Assembly (NCBI RefSeq): GCF_000348945.1
Contig: NZ_AOCK01000003.1
Location: 310,001-374,000, forward strand
Length of the DNA: 64,000 bases
Direction of reading: 5' to 3'
DNA from: Paeniglutamicibacter gangotriensis Lz1y
GTDB taxonomy: Bacteria; Actinomycetota; Actinomycetes; Actinomycetales; Micrococcaceae
In this document: one piece after another, positions 20,166 through 28,891 of the stretch
Numbering within the stretch: position 1 is the first letter of the stretch
Layout of the letters: each line of letters begins with the position of its first letter
Position numbers and translations under genes: made by a program
Notes under the pieces: model-generated
What the model saw: the letters and a program-made list of their open reading frames with translations, nothing else
Databases searched by the model: none
Told to the model about the DNA's origin: nothing

Positions 20166-21043
20166 GGGGTGCCGGGCTCGGCCAAGGCCTTTGCCTCGGC
20201 GATGGCAATGAAGGACTCGATGCCCAGCTTCTCGCCGCGGGCCTGCGGATCGACTCCGGCGGCCAGCAGGGCGACCTCGGCCAACGCCGGGGAACCGGCC
20301 CAGCCGGCCAAGGCGGCCCGCAGCGTCTTGCGTCGTTGGGCGAAGGCGGCATCGATCACGGCGAAGACCTCCTTGCGGCTTGCGGTGGTCACGGGCTCGG
20401 GGCCTCGTTCGAAGCGCACGAGCCCGGAGTTGATCTTGGGCGCGGGCCAGAACACGTTCATTCCGATGACCCCGGCCTTGCGCATAGTCCCGTACCAGGC
20501 GCCCTTGACCGAGGGGACCCCGTAGGTTTTGTTGCCCGGGCCTGCGACCATGCGGTCGGCGACCTCATCCTGGACCATGACCAGGCCGTGTTGCAGCGAG
20601 GGGAAGTGCTCGAGCAGGTGCAGCACCACCGGCACCGCGACGTTGTAGGGCAGGTTGGCCACCAGCGCTGTGGGCGCATGCGGAAGCTCGGTGATCTTCA
20701 GCGCGTCGGAGAGGATCACCGTGAGGTTCTGGGCCTTTTCGGGGCGGAACTCTGAGACCGTCTGCGGCAGTCTGGCAGCCAGCTTTGGATCAATTTCCAC
20801 CGCGACGACGCGGGCTGCGGCATCGAGCAGGCCCAAAGTCAGCGAGCCCAAGCCCGGTCCGACCTCGAGCACCGTCTCATCTGGATCGAGTTTGGCGGAG
20901 GCCACAATGCGTCGGATGGTATTTCCGTCGATGACGAAGTTCTGCCCCAGGGTCTTGGTGGGGCGCACGTCGAGTTCGTCGGCGAGGCGACGGATCTCGG
21001 TGGCACCAAGGAGCGGGGGTGGGGTCGATTCTACGGAAGTCAC
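20162..21043 (-). CDS. rsmA: 16S rRNA dimethyladenosine transferase
   Basis: This 293-residue KsgA/Dim1 enzyme dimethylates two adjacent adenines near the 3' end of 16S rRNA using SAM. Motifs present are [10 protein letters not shown], the SAM loop [15 protein letters not shown] and the catalytic NLPYNV; the C-terminal helical domain is complete. The start is GTG at 21043. A TAGGAT hexamer ends six bases before it and there is no Shine-Dalgarno, so the mRNA is probably leaderless. It leads the ksgA-ispE-ABC-F operon, 187 bases downstream of rpfB. Confidence 0.95.
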   Translation of the reverse strand: MTSVESTPPPLLGATEIRRLADELDVRPTKTLGQNFVIDGNTIRRIVASAKLDPDETVLEVGPGLGSLTLGLLDAAARVVAVEIDPKLAARLPQTVSEFRPEKAQNLTVILSDALKITELPHAPTALVANLPYNVAVPVVLHLLEHFPSLQHGLVMVQDEVADRMVAGPGNKTYGVPSVKGAWYGTMRKAGVIGMNVFWPAPKINSGLVRFERGPEPVTTASRKEVFAVIDAAFAQRRKTLRAALAGWAGSPALAEVALLAAGVDPQARGEKLGIESFIAIAEAKALAEPGTP

Positions 21044-21049
21044 GTCTCA

Positions 21050-21055
21050 ATCCTA
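21050..21055 (-). promoter_or_regulatory. -10 element TAGGAT of leaderless rsmA/ksgA
   Basis: Six bases (TGAGAC) separate the hexamer from GTG at 21043. Confidence 0.6.
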
Positions 21056-21130
21056 GTTCAGGGCCCGACGCCCGCGAACCGGGGCGCTTGTACGGGGCTT
21101 GGGAAATGCGGTTTGGCCGGGTGGACGGAG

Positions 21131-21160
21131 CAGGGGCCCCGCCTGATGGCGGGACCCCTG
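21131..21160 (-). terminator. Hairpin downstream of rpfB
   Basis: CAGGGG-CCCCGCC and its near-complement pair around a TGAT loop with one C-A mismatch, 70 bases past the rpfB stop. No T-run follows. Confidence 0.55.
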
Positions 21161-21229
21161 GTCCATGGTGAAGTTGTGTGCACCGAGGCCAGCTCGGTGC
21201 GCATCGGGCGTGGACGCCCAATGTGGTTT

Positions 21230-22372
21230 CTAGCGCAGGCCCAGCTTGCTGGAGCACGCCGGCCAGTGGCCCCAGCCGCCGTTGCGACGCAGCACCTCGG
21301 CGGTGGCAACCTGCTCGGCGGGGGTGGCCTGGTGCGGCAGGGCCGCGTACTTGCCGCCACCGGCTCCGCGCCAGCTGCTGGCGGAGAACTGCAGGCCGCC
21401 GTAGTAACCGTTGCCGGAGTTGATCGACCAGTTTCCGCCGGACTCGCACTTGGCCAAGGCGGACCATGAACCCGAAACGCTCTTCGGTGTCTTGGTGGTC
21501 TTCGGCTTCGACTCAGCCTTCGGCTTTGGTTTCGGCTTGGTGCCGATGGAGATTTCTTCCTCAACGGGCTTGGTGGTGATCTTGTCGCTGGCCAACTCGC
21601 GATCCGATTCCTTGCCGTCGCGCAGGGTGAGGGTGTAGGTCAGGGTGCGTTCGCCGTCTTCGCCCTTGGTCAGGGTCTTTTTGGTGCCGACCGTAGCGTC
21701 GGAATCCTTGACGGTATCGGTGCCATGGTCGACCTTCTTGGTCTCCGTGATGGTCTTGGTTTCGATGCGCACGATCTTCAGCTTCATGCCATCGGTGATC
21801 TCTTCACCGGGCTTGACGCTCAGTTCGTCGTCCTTGCCCACCGTGAGCTTGGCTTCGGTGAGTGCATCTGCCACGGTCTCGGCCGTGGTGCTCAGCTTCT
21901 TGGTCTTGCCGTCGGCCTTGATCGAGATGTCCTTGGGAGTGGAAATGTCGATCGGGGTGGAGAGGGCTGCCAACGAGAGGGCGGGGCCCTGGGCAATCTG
22001 TGCCTTTTCCGACAGGTCGAGCTGGTCGATGACATCTGCCACGGTCAGACCGGTGGTGTGCACGACGCGGTCCACGCCATCGATGCTCACGTTCACGACC
22101 TTATTGCGCTTGATGTCGATCAGGGCGCCATCGGCAACCGGTGCCTCAAGTGCCGGGGTGACCTCGTCGAGGTCGCCCACGGTGATTTCTGAGTCCTTCA
22201 AGACATCGGCCACGGTGGCACCGCGTGTGGATACGGATTCGCTTTGACCATCGACGGCCACGGCGATGGTCTTGCCGGAGCCAACGAACATCACGAGACC
22301 GAGGATCAACGCGGTTAATACGGCTGCTTGCGCGCCGATCTTCACCCAGCGATTCTTGAGGGCATTCTGCAC
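21230..22372 (-). CDS. rpfB: Resuscitation-promoting factor (RpfB type)
   Basis: This 380-residue exported peptidoglycan hydrolase has a membrane anchor (about 10-31), three DUF348 repeats (about 35-190), a G5 domain (about 195-275), a Lys/Pro-rich linker (about 277-300) and a C-terminal transglycosylase-like Rpf domain. The catalytic glutamate is in KCESGGNW, and the two conserved cysteines are in KCES and PACS. Rpf proteins remodel the wall and stimulate growth from dormancy. The tatD-rpfB-ksgA-ispE order is conserved in Actinobacteria. A 19-bp direct repeat about 230 bases upstream may be an MtrA site. Confidence 0.95.
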   Translation of the reverse strand: MQNALKNRWVKIGAQAAVLTALILGLVMFVGSGKTIAVAVDGQSESVSTRGATVADVLKDSEITVGDLDEVTPALEAPVADGALIDIKRNKVVNVSIDGVDRVVHTTGLTVADVIDQLDLSEKAQIAQGPALSLAALSTPIDISTPKDISIKADGKTKKLSTTAETVADALTEAKLTVGKDDELSVKPGEEITDGMKLKIVRIETKTITETKKVDHGTDTVKDSDATVGTKKTLTKGEDGERTLTYTLTLRDGKESDRELASDKITTKPVEEEISIGTKPKPKPKAESKPKTTKTPKSVSGSWSALAKCESGGNWSINSGNGYYGGLQFSASSWRGAGGGKYAALPHQATPAEQVATAEVLRRNGGWGHWPACSSKLGLR

Positions 22373-22604
22373 AGGATTCCAAACTTAGATCGATTCCGGG
22401 CACGGGGGCAGCAATGCCACGCAGTGGGTGAACGGTTGTCCCAGGAGAAGACCTGGCACAGCCCACCGCGTGCTCATTGGTTGGTGCGAGCACACTTCAA
22501 TTCTGTTTCATCTCATCGATGTGGTGCATGCGGCGAAGAATTCTTTGCTACATGCAGAATCGAATGCACCCGGGAACCTTCCCCGATCCCGGCTACTAGA
22601 AACT

Positions 22605-22623
22605 AACCGTAACCGAACCGTAA
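22605..22623. promoter_or_regulatory. Direct repeat AACCGTAA-CCG-AACCGTAA, candidate MtrA site
   Basis: Two identical 8-mers are separated by 3 bases (period 11, one helical turn), between the tatD stop and the rpfB start. The 8-3-8 layout and GTAAC core resemble MtrA boxes described in other Actinobacteria, where rpf genes are among the targets. Confidence 0.45.
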
Positions 22624-22666
22624 TAATGCCGCAAGCACCTCGTGCTTGCTTTGTGCACAGAATGCA

Positions 22667-23626
22667 CTAGAACGCTCCGTAGACACGCTCGGTGTTATCG
22701 GCCAGAGTGCGGCAATATTCCTCGAGCCCCACCCCCAGGGTTTCGGCCATGAAGCGCACGGTCTGCGGGATCAGGTAGCTAGCGTTGGGACGGCCCCGGT
22801 AGGGGTGCGGGGTGAGGAACGGAGCATCGGTCTCCACCAGCACTAATTCGGGCTTGGCTACCAACAATGCCTCGCGCAGGTCGGTTGAATTCTTGAACGT
22901 CACGGTGCCGGAGAAGGAGAGGTACCAGCCGTTTTCGTTGCAGATCCGTGCCAGGTCGGCGTCACCGGAAAAACAGTGGAAGACCACGCGCTCGGGAAGC
23001 TGCTCGTCCTTGAGGACACGGACCACATCGAGATGTGCGTCACGATCGTGAATTTGCAGGGCTTTTGAATGCTTGCGGGCGATGCGGATGTGCTCACGGA
23101 ACGAGTACTCCTGGGCGGGACGCCCCGGCTCCTGGGTACGGAAATAGTCCAGTCCCGTCTCGCCGATGGCACGCACCCGCTCGTGTGCGGCCAGTTCATC
23201 GATACGCGCGATCGCCGCATCCAGATCGTCGGACTCGGCCAGGCGCGGCGCGTCGTTGGGGTGGATGGACACGGCCGCGAGGACACGGGGGTCTTCGGAG
23301 GCGGCGCGCACAGCAAACTCGGAGGACTCGACGTCGCAGCCGACCTGGATGACACCGGGAACCCCGACGGCATTTGCCGCATCCAGCGCCGCCGCGACCG
23401 TCACGTGAACCGATCCGTCGCGGAAATCCAGGTGCGTATGGTTATCCGGCACGCCGTACGGCAGCGGCTCGGGTGCCGGCGGGTAGGAGGTATTGCGTTT
23501 TTTGCCCGCGTCGTCCTTGGTGCTGCGGCTCAACGGCCCGGCTTCTGCGGCGGCCTCGGCCGGCAGGTAGGCCTGCGGAACCCCGAAGGTCTGACCGGTG
23601 TCCAGGTGCTGGTTTGACGATGACAT
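22667..23626 (-). CDS. tatD: TatD-family metal-dependent hydrolase
   Basis: This 319-residue amidohydrolase-fold protein has the TatD metal-binding HTHLD near residue 60, the conserved E in GETGLDYF, His residues in IHDRDAH and FHCFSG, and the C-terminal VETDAPFLTP. Family members are 3'-5' exo-DNases and D-aminoacyl-tRNA deacylase-like enzymes. About 50 residues precede the core, more than usual, rich in Gln/Pro/Glu. The ATG at 23626 is preferred because the frame to 23773 would run into the divergent moxR promoter; an AAGGGG tract precedes it at 12 nt. It heads the rpfB-side cluster. Confidence 0.88.
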   Translation of the reverse strand: MSSSNQHLDTGQTFGVPQAYLPAEAAAEAGPLSRSTKDDAGKKRNTSYPPAPEPLPYGVPDNHTHLDFRDGSVHVTVAAALDAANAVGVPGVIQVGCDVESSEFAVRAASEDPRVLAAVSIHPNDAPRLAESDDLDAAIARIDELAAHERVRAIGETGLDYFRTQEPGRPAQEYSFREHIRIARKHSKALQIHDRDAHLDVVRVLKDEQLPERVVFHCFSGDADLARICNENGWYLSFSGTVTFKNSTDLREALLVAKPELVLVETDAPFLTPHPYRGRPNASYLIPQTVRFMAETLGVGLEEYCRTLADNTERVYGAF

Positions 23627-23800
23627 GGGTGCCGCGTTCCCCTTCTTGGTGGTCTGCTCGCCGCGCGGGGCATTGCCCGGCGGCCCACCCAGCGTACGCG
23701 GCTCGGAACACTCGCGCGTTGTTGACGTGACGCGCAACACTCCAATGACGGTATCGTTGGATTGGAGAAACATCTACCTTCCACCGTATGGATGCCTTCC

Positions 23801-23806
23801 AGGAGG
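23801..23806 (+). promoter_or_regulatory. Strong ribosome-binding site AGGAGG of the moxR gene
   Basis: AGGAGG lies seven bases before ATG at 23814. It fixes that start over upstream in-frame codons from 23598. Confidence 0.75.
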
Positions 23807-23813
23807 TCATTGC

Positions 23814-24794
23814 ATGTCGCTTTCCACCGAGTCCCAGATTCTTCCTGCCGATGAGTTCGGCAGGGTCTGCGAGAAAGTGCTTGCCGGGATCGCCACGGTG
23901 ATCGATGGCAAGGCGGAGGTGGCACGCACCGCGCTGATCGTCCTGCTGGCACAGGGCCACCTGTTGCTGGAGGATGTGCCGGGGGTCGGCAAGACGATGC
24001 TAGCCAAGACCCTGGCCAAATCGGTGGACTGCACGGTGCACCGCATCCAGTTCACCCCGGACCTGTTGCCCTCGGATGTGACGGGCGTGTCGATCTTCAA
24101 CCAGAACACCCACGAGTTCCAGTTCCGCCCGGGGCCGGTGTTCGCCCACATCGTCATCGGGGACGAAATCAACCGGGCCAACGCCAAGACCCAGTCCGCC
24201 CTGCTCGAATGCATGGAGGAAGGCCAGGTCACCGTCGATGGCACCACGTACATGCTCGAACGCCCGTTCATGGTGGTCGCCACCCAGAACCCCATCGAGC
24301 TAGAGGGCACCTTCCCGTTGCCCGAGGCCCAACGCGACAGGTTTATGGCAAAGATCTCCATGGGTTATCCCGACGCCGCAGCGGAAATGTCGATGCTCGA
24401 AACCCACCAGTCCTCCTCCCCGCTCGATGGCCTACGCCCGGTGTTGGACTTGGCCGCACTGCACACGCTGATCAACACCGTGGCAGCAGTTTTCGTCTCC
24501 GAGCCCGTCAAGGAGTACGTGGTGGCTTTGGGCCGAGCCACCCGGGAACACGCGGACATCCGGTTGGGGGCTTCCCCGCGCTCGCTGCTGCAGCTCTTAC
24601 GCGCGGCCAAGGCCGAGGCTGCCCTGAACGGCCGGGACTATGTGCTGCCCGAAGACGTACGCAACATTGCCGCCAAGGTACTGGGCCACCGGTTGATCCT
24701 GCACCGGCGGGCCGAAGCCGCAGGCCTGAACACCGAATCGATCCTGGGCTCCATCCTTAACGCGATACCGGTGCGGGCCGGGGCACGCGGCTAG
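23814..24794 (+). CDS. MoxR-type AAA+ ATPase
   Basis: This 326-residue MoxR ATPase has Walker A DVPGVGKTM (about 56-64), Walker B IGDEINRA, sensor 1 ATQNP and a C-terminal lid domain with GASPRSLLQLLRAAKA. MoxR ATPases work with DUF58 proteins as chaperones that activate or insert cofactors into partners, often envelope proteins. The next two genes encode a DUF58 protein (40 bases away) and a membrane transglutaminase, the standard moxR-DUF58-TgpA operon. It diverges from tatD. Confidence 0.92.
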   Translation: MSLSTESQILPADEFGRVCEKVLAGIATVIDGKAEVARTALIVLLAQGHLLLEDVPGVGKTMLAKTLAKSVDCTVHRIQFTPDLLPSDVTGVSIFNQNTHEFQFRPGPVFAHIVIGDEINRANAKTQSALLECMEEGQVTVDGTTYMLERPFMVVATQNPIELEGTFPLPEAQRDRFMAKISMGYPDAAAEMSMLETHQSSSPLDGLRPVLDLAALHTLINTVAAVFVSEPVKEYVVALGRATREHADIRLGASPRSLLQLLRAAKAEAALNGRDYVLPEDVRNIAAKVLGHRLILHRRAEAAGLNTESILGSILNAIPVRAGARG

Positions 24795-24834
24795 GCATCC
24801 ACCTTCCACCCCCTTTTGAGCAAGGCGCGAGTCC

Positions 24835-26259
24835 ATGATCAGCGAATCCGCGGAAGCCAACGAATTCCGTGAATCCCCCTCCCACACCCGGTGGGTCACC
24901 GACGATCAGCCCGCGACGCTGCGTGAAAAGGTGCACCTGGGATTCCTCACCGCCCGCGGCTGGGGGCTGTTTTCCGCCGGGGTGCTGGCCTTGGTCCTGG
25001 CCTTCCTCATGGGACGGCGCGAGCTGCTGGCCATCTCACTCTTCTTGATACTCACCCCTTTGCTGGCGGCCTTCCTGTTGCGCTTTGGGAACTCGGCGCT
25101 CCGGATCACCAGGTCTTTTAACCCGCAACAGGCCACCACCGGGTCCTCGGTGCGTGTGCGCCTGCACATTTCCGCGGCCGGGCGGGGCCCTGCCACGATC
25201 CAGCTCAGCGACACCCTGCCGGAGGACTTCGGGCCCGGGCCGGAGTTCGTCTACCCCTCACGCACCGCAACCCAGGGTCCCGAGGGCAGCGAAAGCTTCT
25301 ACGAATACCGGCTGCGCCCGGCCATGCGTGGGATCTATGCCATCGGCCCGGTTCGGGCTCGGGTCTCGGATGTCTTCGGTCTGGCCGCCCGTCCCGCGGC
25401 CGTCGACTCCGCCAGTGCGCTGCTGGCCGTTCCGGTGTGCGAGGATCTGGATCCCCTCGGGATCCCCGGCGAACACGGTGCCCACGGGCAGGCGTCATCC
25501 AACCGCCGGCTGACCCCCGATTCCTTCGAGGTGATGACTCGCGAGTATCATCCCGGAGACACCGTGCGGCGCATCCATTGGCCGGCCACCGCCAAAAAAG
25601 GAACGCTGATGGTGCGGCAGGAAGACTATCGCGCCACCCCGCGCGCCGTCCTGGTCTTGGACCGCTCCCGCGCCGCTTTCCTGGGCCAGGGTGTGGGCTC
25701 CGAACCGGTGCTGTCCATCCCGCAGTTCACCGCGCCGGCCGGGGAGTCCAGCAGGAGCTTCGAATGGGGGTTGCATGCGGCACTGGGCATTGGTGCGTTC
25801 CTGGCCAATACCGGTTTCGGCATCGACCTGATCGATCACCGGGGCAAGGCCATCAACGGCATTTCCGCCTCGGGCACCGAAGATGCTGCCGAGCTCTTTA
25901 CCGGCCCGCACGCGAGAACCCGGATGCAACAGGCGCTGGCCGCACTGTCTTTGGAGGATGCCGTTGATCCCCGGCACGCGAGCACCACCGCCACGCTGGC
26001 CACGTCCCTGAAGGAACGCATGCGCGAGCGCGGGGACCGACTGGTGTTGATCCTGGGCGAGATCACCGAATCCCAGGCCGATACCTGGCTGGAGGTGGTC
26101 GGGGTGCGCAGCAAGGTCACGGTGCTCTGCGTCGCGAACCACGAAAAACGCCTAGCCCCGGTCATCGCCCGCTTCCGGCAGGCCGGTTGGGCCGCCGTCG
26201 CGGTGAACCCGAAGACCTCCCTGGCCCATGCCTGGGCCGATCTGGGCAGAGCGTCATGA
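24835..26259 (+). CDS. DUF58 domain membrane protein
   Basis: The 474-residue protein has two adjacent membrane helices (about 45-85) and a beta-rich extracytoplasmic-like segment with LSDTLPEDFGPGPEF. The DUF58 signature DTVRRIHWPATAKKGTLMVRQ-type segment spans about 238-260, followed by a vWA-like C-terminal part (VLVLDRS). DUF58 proteins partner MoxR ATPases. The gene ends in an ATGA overlap with the transglutaminase gene at 26256, indicating translational coupling. Confidence 0.88.
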   Translation: MISESAEANEFRESPSHTRWVTDDQPATLREKVHLGFLTARGWGLFSAGVLALVLAFLMGRRELLAISLFLILTPLLAAFLLRFGNSALRITRSFNPQQATTGSSVRVRLHISAAGRGPATIQLSDTLPEDFGPGPEFVYPSRTATQGPEGSESFYEYRLRPAMRGIYAIGPVRARVSDVFGLAARPAAVDSASALLAVPVCEDLDPLGIPGEHGAHGQASSNRRLTPDSFEVMTREYHPGDTVRRIHWPATAKKGTLMVRQEDYRATPRAVLVLDRSRAAFLGQGVGSEPVLSIPQFTAPAGESSRSFEWGLHAALGIGAFLANTGFGIDLIDHRGKAINGISASGTEDAAELFTGPHARTRMQQALAALSLEDAVDPRHASTTATLATSLKERMRERGDRLVLILGEITESQADTWLEVVGVRSKVTVLCVANHEKRLAPVIARFRQAGWAAVAVNPKTSLAHAWADLGRAS

Positions 26260-28721
26260 GCGCCACCACCACGGCCTCGCCCGCCGCGCCCACCGCACCC
26301 GAGGAGCCGCAGGCGCCCGCCCGCAGCGCACGCGGCACGGTTCTTGCCACGGCGTCCTTCGCCGCGGTTTCCACCATCATCGCGGTGCTCGGGGCTGCAG
26401 CCGCACTGCACGGGGTCATCAGCGGCTGGGCCTGGATGCTTCAGATCTCGGTGGTGGTCATCGGCATCGTGCTGGCCACCAACCTGACCCGGGCCCTGGG
26501 TGCCCGGCGCTATCTCAGCACCGTGGCCGGTGCGTTGGCCGCGGTGCTGGGACTGACGGTGCTGTTCTTCTCCAACACCGCACTCCTGGGCGTGCTGCCC
26601 ACCGGGGAAACGTACCGGGCGCTGTTGAAGGTCTGGGCCCTGGCCAACGAACAGATGGGCTCCCAGGTGCCACCGGTGCAGTCCACCGGGGTCATCGTGT
26701 TCTCCGTCTGTCTCTGGGCAGCGGTGGTTGCCCTCGCGGTGGACATCTTGGCCTTCGAGCTGCGCGCCGCGGCCCTGGCCGGGCTGCCGTTGGCCATGCT
26801 GCTGGTCATTGCCTCGCTCTTCGAGGCCAACGGGGCGGGCCTGGCCGCCGTGGCGGTGACGGCCGTGGGCTACCTGCTGATCCTGGCCGCCTCCAGGTTC
26901 CGGCCGGCCAGCTCCCGCGGGGCCCCGCGGCGTGCCGTCGAGGTGGCGGGAAGCGGGCAGAGGCCGGATTCCGGAACGCTTGCCGCTCGTCGCCCGAGCG
27001 GTGCCGTGGTGCAGTCCGCCGCGCTGATGGCCGGTGCGTTGGCCGCACTGCTGGTGCTGCCGGCCGCGATCCCTGGTTTCTCCAAGGGCATGCTCACCGA
27101 GGGCACCCGGCCCTCCTGGGGCCAGCTGGCCACCAACATTGACCCGATGATCGCGTTGGGCAACGACCTGCGCTCCCGGGCCTCGGGGACCGTGCTGCAC
27201 TACTTCACCGATTCCAGGACACCCACCTACCTGCGCACCTCGGTCATCGGCGACCTCACCGCCAACCGGTGGGAACCTGACCCGGATGCCTACCGCGTCC
27301 CTGCCACCGAGTCCCTGCCGATACTTTCCTTCCCCACGGTCAACGAATCAGCAGAACCGGTGTTCACCCGCGTGGTGACCGACAAGTACCGCGGTCAGTG
27401 GATGCCGCTGCCGGCACACGCCGTCACGCTCAACGGAGTGGGCACCGGCTGGGGCTGGAATCCTGAAACCGGGACGCTGCGCGCGTCCGAGGGCCAACGC
27501 CCGACGGCCGAGGACTACACGGTGATGAGCGTGAATCCCCACATCACCGAGGGCACCTTGGACTCGCTGGGCTCACAGTTGCCGCAGGGGTTCTTTGGGG
27601 AGGTTGAATCGGTGTATCTGGATCTTCCCGAAGACACCCCCGGTTCGCTGGCCAAGGCCACCGAGAAGGCCGTTGACGGGGCGGAGGAAGACCCGTACCG
27701 GCAGGCAGTAGCCATCCAGGACTACCTGCGCTCGACCGAGTTCACCTACTCGGAGAGCACCCCGGTGCAGGACGGCTACGACGGCAGTGGGATGAGTGTC
27801 ATCGATGCATTTTTGAAGGAAAAAGCCGGCTACTGCATCCACTTCGCCTCCACCATGGCCCTGATGGCCCGCGATCTGGGCATCCCCAGCCGGCTGGTGA
27901 CCGGCTACTCCCCCGGCACCGCCACGGGGGTGTCGATTACAGGCCAGGACGGAGTCGAACTCAACGAGTACGAGGTCAATTCCCGTAACGCGCATGCCTG
28001 GCCGGAACTCTACTTCGCCGGTGCCGGGTGGGTCGGTTTCGAGCCGACCCCCGGTCGCGGTGTCCCGCCGGTCTATGCCCCGGCCCTGCCGGCGCCCAGC
28101 GCGAGCGCGGCCGAGGACCCACGGCTGGAAAACCTCACGAATTCCGCGTCCGAATCATCCGCATCGGAGTCTTCGTCCAGTGCAGGGTCCTCCGCGGCCG
28201 GCAACGGACCGGAATCCGGGCCTCCGGTGGCCGAGGCGATGCGTGTCTTGCTCATGGTGGTGCTCGCCGGGGCGGTGCCCTGGGGGCTGCGCCGCTTCCA
28301 GCGTGCCTCCCGGTTCTCGCGCCTGCGCCGGGACACCGACACCGAGGCGCGCCAGGACAAGGAAACCGGGGCGGGGGCCGCGTGGGCGGAACTGGTCGCC
28401 CTGGGCCTGGACTATGCCCTGCCCATGCGCCAAGACGAATCGGCCGGAGACTATGCCCGGCGGCTGGGCCGCACGCTTCCGCGGACCTGGGATTCGGTCG
28501 CGCTGCTGGCCGGCGCCTACGAGCGGATGCGATACGCCCCGGGACAGCCCGCCAGCACCGAGCCCGCAGCCATGGAGGCCGCACTGGGCGAGGTCAAACA
28601 CGAGTTGACCGCTCGGCTGGGGTTCGGGGCTCGCCTGGGCCGTATGGTGTGGCCGCGCTCGGTCTTTGCCCCGCGTCCACTAGATGAGATCTCCTACGGC
28701 ACCGGAGACCGGAGTACGTAG
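26256..28721 (+). CDS. TgpA-like membrane transglutaminase (DUF3488 family)
   Basis: This 821-residue protein begins with about six membrane helices (to about 260). An extracytoplasmic transglutaminase-like cysteine domain follows (about 480-600), then a Ser-rich linker, another helix near 655 and a cytosolic DUF4129-like tail. The catalytic Cys is in KAGYCIHFAST, His in NAHAWPELY, and the third residue in WVGFEPTPG. The substrate is unknown; TgpA homologues are essential in some bacteria. The ATG overlaps the DUF58 stop. A strong hairpin follows at 28789. Confidence 0.9.
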   Translation: MSATTTASPAAPTAPEEPQAPARSARGTVLATASFAAVSTIIAVLGAAAALHGVISGWAWMLQISVVVIGIVLATNLTRALGARRYLSTVAGALAAVLGLTVLFFSNTALLGVLPTGETYRALLKVWALANEQMGSQVPPVQSTGVIVFSVCLWAAVVALAVDILAFELRAAALAGLPLAMLLVIASLFEANGAGLAAVAVTAVGYLLILAASRFRPASSRGAPRRAVEVAGSGQRPDSGTLAARRPSGAVVQSAALMAGALAALLVLPAAIPGFSKGMLTEGTRPSWGQLATNIDPMIALGNDLRSRASGTVLHYFTDSRTPTYLRTSVIGDLTANRWEPDPDAYRVPATESLPILSFPTVNESAEPVFTRVVTDKYRGQWMPLPAHAVTLNGVGTGWGWNPETGTLRASEGQRPTAEDYTVMSVNPHITEGTLDSLGSQLPQGFFGEVESVYLDLPEDTPGSLAKATEKAVDGAEEDPYRQAVAIQDYLRSTEFTYSESTPVQDGYDGSGMSVIDAFLKEKAGYCIHFASTMALMARDLGIPSRLVTGYSPGTATGVSITGQDGVELNEYEVNSRNAHAWPELYFAGAGWVGFEPTPGRGVPPVYAPALPAPSASAAEDPRLENLTNSASESSASESSSSAGSSAAGNGPESGPPVAEAMRVLLMVVLAGAVPWGLRRFQRASRFSRLRRDTDTEARQDKETGAGAAWAELVALGLDYALPMRQDESAGDYARRLGRTLPRTWDSVALLAGAYERMRYAPGQPASTEPAAMEAALGEVKHELTARLGFGARLGRMVWPRSVFAPRPLDEISYGTGDRST

Positions 28722-28788
28722 GCGGATCCTTGATGTGCTTCCGGGTAGCCCCGAGGGTGCCGATCCTGTCGCCTTCGGTTAAACGCAA

Positions 28789-28872
28789 ACTGCGGCGCTC
28801 CCCCGGATGACCGTCCAACGCGCATCCGTTTGAAAGGGGGCGCGAAGGCGGTCATCAGGGGAACGCCGCAGT
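28789..28872. terminator. Bidirectional terminator between converging transglutaminase and gabD genes
   Basis: ACTGCGGCG at 28789-28797 pairs with CGCCGCAGT at 28864-28872. Inner segments CTCCCC/GGGGA and GATGACCG/CGGTCATC also pair, making a long interrupted stem between convergent genes. Confidence 0.75.
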
Positions 28873-28891
28873 AATTGGTGCCGTGTGGTGC

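Noticed and set aside
22373-22666. c-di-AMP (ydaO-type) riboswitch before rpfB
   Set aside because: rpf genes in some Actinobacteria carry one, but the expected conserved segments could not be aligned in this 294-base gap.
23627-23773. Longer TatD start at 23773
   Set aside because: The extra codons overlap the divergent moxR control region and lack a ribosome-binding site.
25836-27200. A 454-codon minus-strand frame opposite DUF58 and the transglutaminase gene
   Set aside because: The translation is Gly/Gln/His/Arg-rich shadow sequence with no motif.
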